This document shows, piece by piece, positions 1-6,285 of a stretch of DNA of 18,488 nt. The notes below the pieces were generated by a model that saw only the letters and a list, made by a program, of their open reading frames with translations, searched no databases and was not told the DNA's origin. Source of the stretch: an uncultured Clostridia bacterium (GTDB taxonomy: Bacteria; Bacillota; Clostridia; TANB77; CAG-508); assembly GCA_947623615.1 (NCBI GenBank), contig CANQHH010000006.1:1-18488 (forward strand). The letters are read 5' to 3'. Numbering within the stretch: position 1 is the first letter of the stretch; each line of letters starts with the position of its first letter. A program made the translations under genes and the position numbers.

Positions 1-105
1 TAATACATTATTTTCGCTTTCTTCCCAATATTTTTCATTAGATTTTGTTGTAATGTATAAATTGGTTAATACATCACTTTTATCTGGGTAAATATAATCA
101 CTCAT
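1..105 (-). CDS. 5' end of an unidentified protein (runs off the window)
   Basis: An ATG at 105 on the minus strand is preceded by AGGAG about seven bases upstream. It opens a frame that stays open to base 1 (35 codons, starting MSDYIYPDKSDVLTN). The YPD-xx-DVLxN start faintly recalls the N-terminus of Fic/cell-filamentation proteins, but 35 residues with no catalytic motif cannot establish that. It is divergent from the thioesterase gene at 224, so the 118 bp between them holds both promoters. The product is unassigned; the coding call rests on the ribosome site and the open frame. Confidence 0.55.
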   Translation of the reverse strand, partial: MSDYIYPDKSDVLTNLYITTKSNEKYWEESENNVL

Positions 106-177
106 AGCTCTTCTCCTTTTTTCGAGTATTCTATCACAACAATTTTCAAATATCTATACTTTTTTCCATATTTATGT

Positions 178-214
178 TATAATTTCTTATTGAATTATTT
201 AGTGTTTGAAAGGA
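178..214 (+). promoter_or_regulatory. -10 box and ribosome site of the thioesterase gene
   Basis: A perfect TATAAT lies at 178-183. No good -35 hexamer sits 16-18 bases upstream. AAAGGA at 209-214 is nine bases before the ATG at 224 and supports that start. Confidence 0.5.
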
Positions 215-223
215 TGATTTTAT

Positions 224-949
224 ATGGCTATTTTTGAAAAAAAATATAGAGTTGATGTTGCATATGTAAATGCCGATACTGTTATTACAAATCATGGTCT
301 ATTAACTTTATTAGAGGATATAGCTGGCAGGCACTCTGATGTTGCAGGTTTTGGAATTTGTGATATACAAGAAACTAAACTTTTTTGGATTCTTCTTGCA
401 TGGAAAGTCAAATTTTTTAAAAGAGTTAAATATCGTGATGAATTAACTGTTAAAACTTGGGCTAGAAATGTTAGTAAAGCTTATACATATCGTGATTTCG
501 AAGTATTTGATAAAGATGGTAACATTGTTTGCAAGGCAAGTTCAAAATGGGTATTAATTGAAGTAGACAAAGGAAGTATAACTAAAATTCCAGATTATGT
601 TATAAGCAAATATGAGCCAGATTCAAAACACACCTTTGATACCCCTGATATCGAAAAGCTAAAAACTCCAACAACATTTTCAAGCGAATATATATATAAA
701 GTACAACGAAGAGATATCGATATTAATAACCATATGCATAATACAAATTATTTAGATCTCGCATATGAAGCATTGCCTGAAGATGTTTACAATTCTGGCG
801 AATTTAATAATATAGAAATAATGTATAAAACTAGCATAAGACAAGGTGAATCTGTAAAATGTTTATATTCTTTCACTGATAATTGTCATTATGTAACTGT
901 TAAAAGTTTAGATGATACTAAACTTCATGCTGTTGTAAAATTATATTAA
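224..949 (+). CDS. Acyl-ACP thioesterase (FatA/FatB-like, double hotdog)
   Basis: This 241-aa cytosolic protein matches the bacterial acyl-ACP thioesterase family, which hydrolyses fatty acyl-ACP to free fatty acid and ACP. The N-terminal hotdog repeat (about 5-130) carries the helix region VITNHGLLTLLEDIAG. The second repeat (about 150-235) carries DINNHMHNTNYLD, whose Asp166, Asn168 and His170 match the family's catalytic D-x-N-x-H motif. The length is typical for bacterial members, somewhat under 250 aa. It is a monocistronic gene closed by a hairpin directly after the stop and convergent with the alarmone synthetase gene. It is ordinary host chromosome and shows no link to the cotJ locus. 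The family is clear; the chain-length preference cannot be read. Confidence 0.88.
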   Translation: MAIFEKKYRVDVAYVNADTVITNHGLLTLLEDIAGRHSDVAGFGICDIQETKLFWILLAWKVKFFKRVKYRDELTVKTWARNVSKAYTYRDFEVFDKDGNIVCKASSKWVLIEVDKGSITKIPDYVISKYEPDSKHTFDTPDIEKLKTPTTFSSEYIYKVQRRDIDINNHMHNTNYLDLAYEALPEDVYNSGEFNNIEIMYKTSIRQGESVKCLYSFTDNCHYVTVKSLDDTKLHAVVKLY

Positions 950-984
950 AGAGAGGCTCAAATTTAAATGAACCTCTCTTTTAA
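948..984 (+). terminator. Intrinsic terminator between convergent genes
   Basis: A nine-base stem (AAAGAGAGG 948-956 with CCTCTCTTT 973-981) around an AT-rich loop overlaps the thioesterase stop and ends one base before the stop of the convergent minus-strand gene. It probably serves both, since short T-rich runs follow on each side. Confidence 0.7.
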
Positions 985-1656
985 TTAAAATCTACATTCT
1001 GTTTGTTTTTGATATAGTTTCATAATCTTATCATCTATAATATTTAATATTTTCGCATATAATGTTAATTTTCTCGAATCTAGTTTAGATAACTTTTTAT
1101 CTGTTTTGTATTTCATTTTATGCTCATTTGTTGCCCAGAAGTCCATTGCCATTGTTCTTATTTGTATTTCTACCTTAATGTACATTATCCTATTTTCAAT
1201 ATTTACAGGAGTTTTTATTATAAGATGATAACCCGAATACCCACTTTGTTTTGCTTTACTTAAATAGTCTTTTCTTTTTATTATTTTAATATCTTCCATT
1301 TGTTCTATTATTTTTATTATTGTATATATGTTATCTTTCATTGGGCAAACAATTCTTATTCCAGCAATATCATTTATATTATTAACAAGGTTTTTATAAT
1401 TTAATTTATAATGCTTTTTCTTCATTTTGTTTATGATACTTTCAGGCGATTTTATTCTATATGTTATATTACTAATAAGCTCATAATCATATGTATCATT
1501 AAAATTTTTCCAGATATCGCTTAACTGACCATATACCTGCTGTACAGCCTTATCATATACACTCATAAGCAAAGCAAATTCATTTTGTTTTACATCTATA
1601 GGTATTATTTGATTAGATGCAATACTTTGTTCTTGTTCTAATTTTAAGTTATTTAT
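985..1656 (-). CDS. Small alarmone synthetase, RelA/SpoT domain, apparent ATA start
   Basis: A single-domain (p)ppGpp synthetase of the small alarmone synthetase type, which transfers pyrophosphate from ATP to GTP/GDP. Motifs seen are RIKSPESIINKM (substrate-binding region), NDIAGIRIVC (the family's Asp-containing metal site), KQSGYSGYH (compare NGYxSLH in RelA) and EIQIRT. There is no HD hydrolase, TGS or ACT domain. Possible conventional starts are TTG at 1572 or ATG at 1566, but neither has a ribosome site. A strong GAAAGGAGGAG lies at 1663-1673, and the same frame runs open from there through ATA at 1654-1656, eight bases after AGGAGG. The protein then begins (M)NNLKLEQEQSIASNQ and is 223 aa rather than 195. 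Either ATA is used, or an ancestral ATG has mutated and expression is weak. Confidence 0.8.
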   Translation of the reverse strand: MNNLKLEQEQSIASNQIIPIDVKQNEFALLMSVYDKAVQQVYGQLSDIWKNFNDTYDYELISNITYRIKSPESIINKMKKKHYKLNYKNLVNNINDIAGIRIVCPMKDNIYTIIKIIEQMEDIKIIKRKDYLSKAKQSGYSGYHLIIKTPVNIENRIMYIKVEIQIRTMAMDFWATNEHKMKYKTDKKLSKLDSRKLTLYAKILNIIDDKIMKLYQKQTECRF

Positions 1657-1705
1657 ATAAATCTCCTCCTTTCTAAAAGAGATTTTATAATAGCTTTATT
1701 TCCAT

Positions 1706-1735
1706 ATTATAGTTTTTTTATGTTTTTCTCGTGAA
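1706..1735 (-). promoter_or_regulatory. Promoter candidate for the alarmone synthetase gene
   Basis: On the minus strand TTCACG (1730-1735), an 18-base spacer and TATAAT (1706-1711) lie about 50 bases upstream of the ATA start. The -10 is perfect and the -35 matches 4 of 6. Confidence 0.45.
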
Positions 1736-1751
1736 TTAATTCTTAAGAAAA

Positions 1752-1770
1752 GAAAAAACCCCTTTCAGGG
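1752..1770 (-). terminator. Terminator downstream of cotJC
   Basis: Read on the minus strand, a CCCT-GAA-AGGG hairpin is followed by G and a TTTTTT run (complement of 1753-1758). It lies about 95 bases after the cotJC stop, so it is the natural end of the cotJABC transcript once the elements are gone. Confidence 0.65.
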
Positions 1771-1790
1771 AAAAAAATTTTTTATACGAA

Positions 1791-1836
1791 CAAAGCATAC
1801 CTCCAAATATCAGATTTTACTTCTAATATCTGGGGT
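1791..1836 (-). other. Long imperfect hairpin in the cotJC 3' untranslated region
   Basis: The minus strand carries CCAGATATTAGA, a six-base loop region and TCTGATATTTGG, with flanking GTATACC / GGTATGC extending the pairing to about 20 base pairs with a few mismatches. It sits between the cotJC stop and the U-rich terminator. It has no U tract of its own, so a stability or processing element is as likely as termination. Confidence 0.4.
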
Positions 1837-1863
1837 ATACTCCATAGCTTAAGTTATCTTTAA

Positions 1864-2289
1864 TTAATTGTTACAACCACAACCATTATTATATGAATTC
1901 ATGTTGTTCATATAATATTTCTTTTCTGCTAGTTTATCTTGTACTCCACGAAGTGCTTCTCCAAATCTTTGGAAATGCACAACTTCCCTTTGTCTTAAGA
2001 AACGTAGTGGGTCAATTACATCTGGGTCATCTGCACATAAATCTATCAATTTTTCATATGTTGCCCTTGCTTTTTGTTCTGCAGCTAGATCTTCTTGAAG
2101 GTTTGCAATTGGATCTCCTTTACATGCAATATATGCTGCTGTAAATGGTGTGCCTCCCGCAGATTGAGGATACACATCTAACCCACGGTCAGTATAATAT
2201 GCTCCTAAACCTGCTTTTTCTATTTCTTCTATACTTGCTCCTTCTGTTAATTGATGCACTATAGTTCCTACCATTTCAAGATGTGCTAA
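1864..2289 (-). CDS. cotJC: cotJC 3' part (spore coat Mn-catalase-like protein), separated from its 5' part
   Basis: This encodes residues 66-206 of CotJC, a spore coat protein of the manganese catalase-like ferritin fold. In the reading frame, TTA GCA CAT CTT GAA ATG (LAHLEM) begins directly after the recombination core at 2289-2292, so an internal ATG at 2274 is not the true start. Visible metal-ligand positions are His68 (in LAHLE), Glu131 (EDLAAEQKARATY) and His170 (QREVVHFQRF). A Cys/Asn-rich tail (NNGCGCNN) suits a cross-linked coat protein. The missing 65 residues, including Glu35 and Glu65, lie at 12397-12591, 10.1 kb upstream. Upstream of the core the frame runs into element DNA and stops after about six codons. 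The fragment alone would lack half the di-metal site and the first helix. Confidence 0.93.
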   Translation of the reverse strand, partial: LAHLEMVGTIVHQLTEGASIEEIEKAGLGAYYTDRGLDVYPQSAGGTPFTAAYIACKGDPIANLQEDLAAEQKARATYEKLIDLCADDPDVIDPLRFLRQREVVHFQRFGEALRGVQDKLAEKKYYMNNMNSYNNGCGCNN

Positions 2290-2310
2290 TTCGTTTGAAC
2301 CAAAATGTTG
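2279..2310 (-). other. attR of element 1 (junction element 1 / cotJC 3' part)
   Basis: The core GAAT (minus strand, 2292-2289) is shared with attL at 12399-12396. In a wider view GGTTCAAACGAAT here matches GGTACAGAAGAAT at attL in 10 of 13 positions. The element side carries the arm CAACATTTTGGTTC (2310-2297), the mirror partner of the arm at 12380-12393. Confidence 0.8.
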
Positions 2311-2378
2311 TCACTCTAAATGGTTTAAGTTAGTTCTTTAACTCTACCAACCATCAGTTCGAAAAATTTATTACTATT

Positions 2379-2422
2379 ATTTCACAAATGGTACAAGATA
2401 TAATACCCTTCGTGAAATTTTT
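2379..2422 (+). terminator. Hairpin near the element 1 right end
   Basis: ATTTCAC (2379-2385) pairs with GTGAAAT (2412-2418), with further GGTA/TACC pairing inside. A T-rich run follows on the plus strand only, so it terminates plus-strand transcription best. It may insulate the toxin-antitoxin locus from transcripts entering from the cotJC side. Confidence 0.35.
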
Positions 2423-2746
2423 ATTTATTATTTTTTATATATTCAATACTTTTTTTCTCAAGTAGTTTAAAATCACAACTTAAATCTTTATAAAATTTAG
2501 CCATTTTACTTTTATGTGGTTTAGTAACTATATTATAAAGTTTTTCTGATTTATCCAAAATTTTTCTCTTGTTTTCTGATTTATTTATATACGAATATTG
2601 TTCTGAAAGCAGTCTTTTATATCCATAACTTTTGCCTTTAATATCTAATAAATAAACACATCCTTGAGGTACAGGTATCATATCTGAAAATCATCTATAA
2701 TATAAAAATTTAATTTTCCCAATTTTATTTTCTTATTATTTTTCAT
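2421..2746 (-). pseudogene. Broken type III toxin (ToxN/AbiQ/CptN family endoRNase)
   Basis: Two out-of-frame pieces together resemble a ToxN-family toxin with its middle deleted. The first frame (ATG at 2746, AAAGGA seven bases upstream) reads KLNFYIIDDFQI and stops at 2678. The second (2681-2421, 86 aa) begins MIPVPQG and contains LLDI, GYKRLL and FYKDLSCDFKLLEKKSIEY. MIPVP followed by the CDFxLLExK end is characteristic of this family, whose members are usually about 170-190 aa, so roughly 60-70 residues are missing and the frame is shifted at the join. Intact members cut RNA and are held inactive by a repeat RNA encoded directly upstream, which is present here. The toxin is presumably dead. 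The alternative, that the 86-aa ORF is a separate short gene, is weak because it lacks the N-terminal catalytic half. Confidence 0.72.
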
Positions 2747-2767
2747 AATTTTTCCTTTCGCAAATAT

Positions 2768-2790
2768 GGGGGATACTTATAGTATCCCCC
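2768..2790 (-). terminator. Attenuator hairpin between antitoxin RNA and toxin gene
   Basis: A perfect ten-base stem (GGGGGATACT with AGTATCCCCC, three-base loop) lies between the repeat RNA and the toxin start. It lacks a long U tract, which fits the leaky terminators that set antitoxin RNA to toxin mRNA ratios in type III systems. Confidence 0.75.
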
Positions 2791-2985
2791 AATTTTTCAG
2801 AAAACTCGTTTATAGTTAAACTAAAGGCTCGTTTCTAACCTAATGTTCAATAGGATATTCTTTTATAGAATTTGCATTCTAAAGGCTCATATCTAACCTA
2901 ATGTTTAAAATGCACTTGTTTATGAAATTAATCAAAGGTTTGTGCTAACCTAGTTTATTTGATAAATTGCTTTATCAATATTAGT
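2791..2985 (-). ncRNA. ToxI-like antitoxin RNA of a type III toxin-antitoxin locus
   Basis: Three repeat units precede the attenuator and toxin gene. Their conserved cores are at 2932-2956, 2879-2905 and 2821-2847, with a period of about 53-58 bases. The latter two agree in 25 of 27 positions, and the first is more diverged. Each unit can pair AGGTT with ACCT or GCCT a few bases later: AGGTT/AACCT in the first, AGGTT/AGCCT in the other two. This is an A-U to G-U change that keeps the stem. Transcription from the promoter at 2992-3020 would start near 2985. In known systems each repeat folds into a pseudoknot that binds one toxin molecule. The period is longer than the 35-45 bases usual for ToxI. 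Confidence 0.68.
2821..2956 (-). repeat. Three tandem antitoxin RNA repeats
   Basis: The consensus on the plus strand is CTAAAGGCTC followed by CTAACCTAATGTT. Copies lie at 2821-2847, 2879-2905 and 2932-2956 (diverged), separated by AT-rich spacers of 26-31 bases. The spacers are not conserved. Confidence 0.75.
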
Positions 2986-2991
2986 ATATTC

Positions 2992-3020
2992 ATTATACTA
3001 TATTTTATTTACAAAATCAA
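2992..3020 (-). promoter_or_regulatory. Promoter of the antitoxin RNA
   Basis: TTGATT (3015-3020), a 17-base spacer and TATAAT (2992-2997) on the minus strand lie just past the recombinase stop at 3042. The near-consensus match suits strong constitutive antitoxin transcription. Confidence 0.7.
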
Positions 3021-3041
3021 GACACATACCCAAACCCTAAT

Positions 3042-4634
3042 TCAAAAGTACATTCCTATATTAGGATAAATATCTAATTCAAAATTTGTAGGATCTGAAT
3101 CTTTTTTTATTGCTTTTTCAGTTTTAAGATATTCTACTTTCTTAACAATTGCCTTTAATAGTTTATTTTTTTCTTCTGCATTTTGTAACTCATTGTATAA
3201 ATCAAGTATATTTTCAACTTTTGTAATAATCACTTCTTTTACTTCTTCTTTTTTACTTTCTAATTCAATTTTCTTTTCAAATTCTTCTATATTAAGCTTT
3301 ATATTCGCAATTGTATCAGATATTACCTGATATCTTTCTAAAAACATTTCTCTCGTATAAGTCCCTCCCTCTAAATAATCATATATATTGGCTAATTTTT
3401 TATTTTGAGTTTCCAATTCTCTTTTTAAGTTTATAATACTTTCATCATAACTACTTTTCCTCTTCTTTTCTAATTCTTTTACATATTTATCATAATCTAC
3501 ATGATAATCTTTTAGCCATTCCTTTAATGATGAAATAATTTTCTCTTCCACAATGTTAAATTTTGAACTAACATTGTCACAATTCCTGTTAGAACATATT
3601 AGAGTAGGTTCCAACCCCTTTGCTTTATATGGTCGCCTTTGCATTGCTTTTCCACATTTGCTACAGTACACAATTCCCGCTAACGGATTTTGAACAACAC
3701 AATGACGCACCACTGCTGGTGTATGCTTACTTCTTTTTTCTTGAACAATATTCCATGTTTCCATATCAATTATTGGTTCATGTAGTCCGTCGCAAAGAAC
3801 ATAATTAGAATTTCTTGGTCTTGTATTAATAATTTTTCCATCTTTATACTCTTTTACTATCCTCCTCGCATTCCATCTAATTTTACCTATATAAACTGGA
3901 TTACTTAATATATCTTTTACTGCTGAAATAGTCCATTCATCAGACTTTCTAGGTTTATATCCTCCAATATTTAATTGCCTTACCACTTCATTAATTGTTA
4001 TATCATTATAGGCATATAAATTGAATATTTTTTCAACAACCAGTGCTTCATTATTTTTTACTAAAGAAAAACCTTTATCATTTTTTATTTTTATTTTATC
4101 ATAGCCAAAAGGTGCAATGCTACCAACAAATTTCCCCTCTTTTACAGATGATAATCTACCTCTTTGTAATCTTCTATTTATAGTCTTATATTCTCTTCTA
4201 GACATAAATAAGCCAAACTCAAAATATTCTTCATCAAATTCGTTATTTGGATCATAAATTTTAATTGGTGTTATAATTTTAGTATTCGAAAATTTAAAAC
4301 TTTTTGCCACTCTCCCCTGATCCATTGTATCTCCACGAGCAAGTCTTTCAACTTCTACAACTAAAACTCCTTTCCATCTTCCTGATTCTACATCCTTTAA
4401 TAACTGTTGTACAACAGGTCTTGCCTCTATGCTTTCTCCACTTACAATTTCCTTGTAGATTTTTCCAATAGAAAATCCATGTTTCTTAGCCAATTCAATT
4501 AACATTTTTTCATGTCTAACAAGAGTTTCTCCCTCTCCTCTTTCTTCTGCTTCTAAGTCTGCCCTTGATTTTCTTAAATATAAAGAATATTCTCCATTAA
4601 TAATATCAACAATTACATCATCAGAATATCCCAT
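3042..4634 (-). CDS. Large serine recombinase of element 1
   Basis: A 530-aa site-specific recombinase, the presumed integrase/excisionase of element 1. Order of parts: N-terminal resolvase domain (about 16-155) with nucleophile Ser23 in YLRKSR and the VEVERLARG motif near 95-101; recombinase DNA-binding domain (about 170-290, with APFGYDKI and NPVYIGKIRWN); a zinc ribbon with Cys324, Cys327, Cys347 and Cys352; and a long Glu/Lys-rich coiled coil (about 395-500). All expected residues are present and the frame is unbroken, so the enzyme should be active. It is transcribed in the direction of cotJ and lies nearest attR. The RKSRADLEAE start places it in a different subgroup from the recombinase of element 2. 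The ATG at 4634 has AAGGAG about 11 bases upstream. Confidence 0.92.
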   Translation of the reverse strand: MGYSDDVIVDIINGEYSLYLRKSRADLEAEERGEGETLVRHEKMLIELAKKHGFSIGKIYKEIVSGESIEARPVVQQLLKDVESGRWKGVLVVEVERLARGDTMDQGRVAKSFKFSNTKIITPIKIYDPNNEFDEEYFEFGLFMSRREYKTINRRLQRGRLSSVKEGKFVGSIAPFGYDKIKIKNDKGFSLVKNNEALVVEKIFNLYAYNDITINEVVRQLNIGGYKPRKSDEWTISAVKDILSNPVYIGKIRWNARRIVKEYKDGKIINTRPRNSNYVLCDGLHEPIIDMETWNIVQEKRSKHTPAVVRHCVVQNPLAGIVYCSKCGKAMQRRPYKAKGLEPTLICSNRNCDNVSSKFNIVEEKIISSLKEWLKDYHVDYDKYVKELEKKRKSSYDESIINLKRELETQNKKLANIYDYLEGGTYTREMFLERYQVISDTIANIKLNIEEFEKKIELESKKEEVKEVIITKVENILDLYNELQNAEEKNKLLKAIVKKVEYLKTEKAIKKDSDPTNFELDIYPNIGMYF

Positions 4635-4662
4635 ATTCCACCATTCTCCTTTTATTTTATAA

Positions 4663-4800
4663 TTAGATATTCTTATTTTTTATATGATTTATAACTAAGC
4701 TTACCAACATTTCTTTTGTTGTTTTATTTTCTTGAGTTATATAATCACTATGTATTCTTATTTTCGTTTTATCTTTAATATATTCTTTAACAACATGCAT
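4663..4800 (-). CDS. 45-aa small protein directly upstream of the recombinase
   Basis: An ATG at 4800 with GAGGTG upstream opens a 45-codon frame (starting MHVVKEYIKDKTKIRIHSDY, ending NHIKNKNI) that stops 28 bases before the recombinase start. It is basic and has no membrane segment. Short basic ORFs in this position accompany many clostridial serine recombinases, and in skin-type systems a small directionality factor is required for excision. I infer it as a candidate accessory factor from position and size only. A TATACT -10 box lies at 4818-4823 with no clear -35. This small protein and the recombinase probably form one transcript. Confidence 0.6.
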   Translation of the reverse strand: MHVVKEYIKDKTKIRIHSDYITQENKTTKEMLVSLVINHIKNKNI

Positions 4801-4839
4801 AAAAACACCTCGCATTTAGTATAATAATAAATATATTCA

Positions 4840-4877
4840 AAAAAATGATATGTATCACTTCATACATATCATTTTTT
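4840..4877 (-). terminator. Terminator of the phosphorelay operon
   Basis: A perfect 15-base stem (AAAAAATGATATGTA with TACATATCATTTTTT, eight-base loop) sits 21 bases after the solute-binding protein stop and 39 bases before the small ORF. The ends are A- and T-rich, so it should work in both directions and isolates the recombinase unit from the signalling operon. Confidence 0.9.
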
Positions 4878-4898
4878 ATCTTATTATTAACTTAATCT

Positions 4899-6257
4899 TT
4901 ATTCATGCAATTTGCTATTTGCATATCCTTCATCTATAGACTTATTACAATCTTCTTCTATTTGCTTTGCTATTTCTTCTGCTGTTTTTTCACCATATAG
5001 CAATTCTTTGATATCTTTGTAAAATACTTCTCTTACTTTTCTCCATGTAGGTACATTTCCTGTAAAATTCCATCCAGTTTTATTATTATCAATATATTTT
5101 TGTTCGTCTTTTAATTTATCTGCATATTTAGTTGCTACTTTATTGCTACATGGAATTGCTCCAGCCGAATATTCTAGCCATTCATCATTTTCATATACAA
5201 ATTTTATAAATTCCTTTGCGACCTCTAATCTTTTCTCGTCTCCATTATCAAATACTTCAAATCCTGTAAGGAAGTTCGTAGTAAAACCTTTTCCATCTAC
5301 TGAAGGGAAATTTACATTTCCATAATTAATCTTCGCTTTTTTTATTGATGTATCTAATACAGCATTATTTATATAAATAGCAAGTTGTCCATTTATGAAT
5401 AAATCATAACAATCATTTATTTCAAGATTTTCTGCATTTTCAGGGAAGTATCCTTTTTGGTTACAATCCATTAACCATTTAACAGCATCAATTCCTTCTT
5501 TTGTTGTTAATTTAACTCTTCCATCTTTATCAAAAAATGTACTACCTCTGCTACGAAGAAGGGTTATAATATGTGTGTCTCCCATCTCATTTTTTCCATA
5601 CATCATCATTGTATGTACATTCTCTGGAAGTTTTTCTTGTAATGTTTTAAGTATTATATCCCAATCCTCCAAAGACCAACTTTGAACAATATCCTCATCT
5701 GTTACATATTTTTCAAGACCAGCTTGTTTAAATAAGTCTTTGTTGTAACATAAAGTATTTTGCATTCCTAAAAATGGCATCATATATGTTTTTCCATTTA
5801 TTTGGCTAATATCCCAATATGATGAACTTATATCATTTTTCATGTCTTGTGAAATTATACTATCTAAAGGAACTACCTTACCTGTATGTATATATGTTGA
5901 CATATTAAAATATTCTTCATAAAGAATATCTGTTGCTTTTTCTGTATCAAAGCAACCTATTATTTGTTCATCTTCATCTGCTTTTTCAAATTGCACAACA
6001 TTAACTTTAACATTTTCATCTTCATATTGTTCTTCAAAAGCACTAGCTATTTTTTTCATAAAAGTATATGTATCATTTATCTCTTCATCTTTATAAGATG
6101 TCATTTGTAATACTGGTGTTTTTATTGTTATTGATATTTCTGGTTTCTCATTTGCCTCTTCGATTGTTGTATTACTTTTTCTGTTATAAAATAAATAGCC
6201 TAATAACAACATAATGATTATCAAAATCCCTAAAATAATAATTGTTGTTTTCTTCAT
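4899..6257 (-). CDS. Membrane-tethered extracellular solute-binding protein, family 1
   Basis: A 452-aa protein of the ABC sugar-binding type. One hydrophobic segment (about 4-22, TTIIILGILIIIMLLLGYLF) anchors it with the bulk outside. There is no lipobox cysteine after the segment, so it is not a usual lipoprotein. The two-lobed fold is suggested by features such as MMPFLGMQNTLCYNKDLFKQAG and GQLAIYINNA. No permease or ATPase gene is nearby. As the last gene of an operon encoding a Cache-type hybrid kinase, an HD-GYP regulator and an HPt protein, it more likely acts as a ligand sensor for the kinase than in transport. The start is taken at ATG 6257 because AAAGGTGG lies eight bases upstream; an in-frame GTG at 6269 falls inside that ribosome site. 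Confidence 0.82.
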   Translation of the reverse strand: MKKTTIIILGILIIIMLLLGYLFYNRKSNTTIEEANEKPEISITIKTPVLQMTSYKDEEINDTYTFMKKIASAFEEQYEDENVKVNVVQFEKADEDEQIIGCFDTEKATDILYEEYFNMSTYIHTGKVVPLDSIISQDMKNDISSSYWDISQINGKTYMMPFLGMQNTLCYNKDLFKQAGLEKYVTDEDIVQSWSLEDWDIILKTLQEKLPENVHTMMMYGKNEMGDTHIITLLRSRGSTFFDKDGRVKLTTKEGIDAVKWLMDCNQKGYFPENAENLEINDCYDLFINGQLAIYINNAVLDTSIKKAKINYGNVNFPSVDGKGFTTNFLTGFEVFDNGDEKRLEVAKEFIKFVYENDEWLEYSAGAIPCSNKVATKYADKLKDEQKYIDNNKTGWNFTGNVPTWRKVREVFYKDIKELLYGEKTAEEIAKQIEEDCNKSIDEGYANSKLHE

Positions 6258-6285
6258 TTCATTTACCACCTTTATATTTTCATTT

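Noticed and set aside
1864..2274. Reading the 136-aa frame as a complete cotJC gene
   Set aside because: The family needs about 65 more N-terminal residues with Glu35 and Glu65. Codons LAHLE continue upstream of the internal ATG to the core, there is no ribosome site before 2274, and the missing part lies at 12397-12591.
2821..2956. Spaced repeats that could suggest a CRISPR array
   Set aside because: Only three copies, one clearly diverged, with spacers of similar AT-rich make-up and no cas genes. Their place before an attenuator and a ToxN-family frame explains them as antitoxin RNA repeats.
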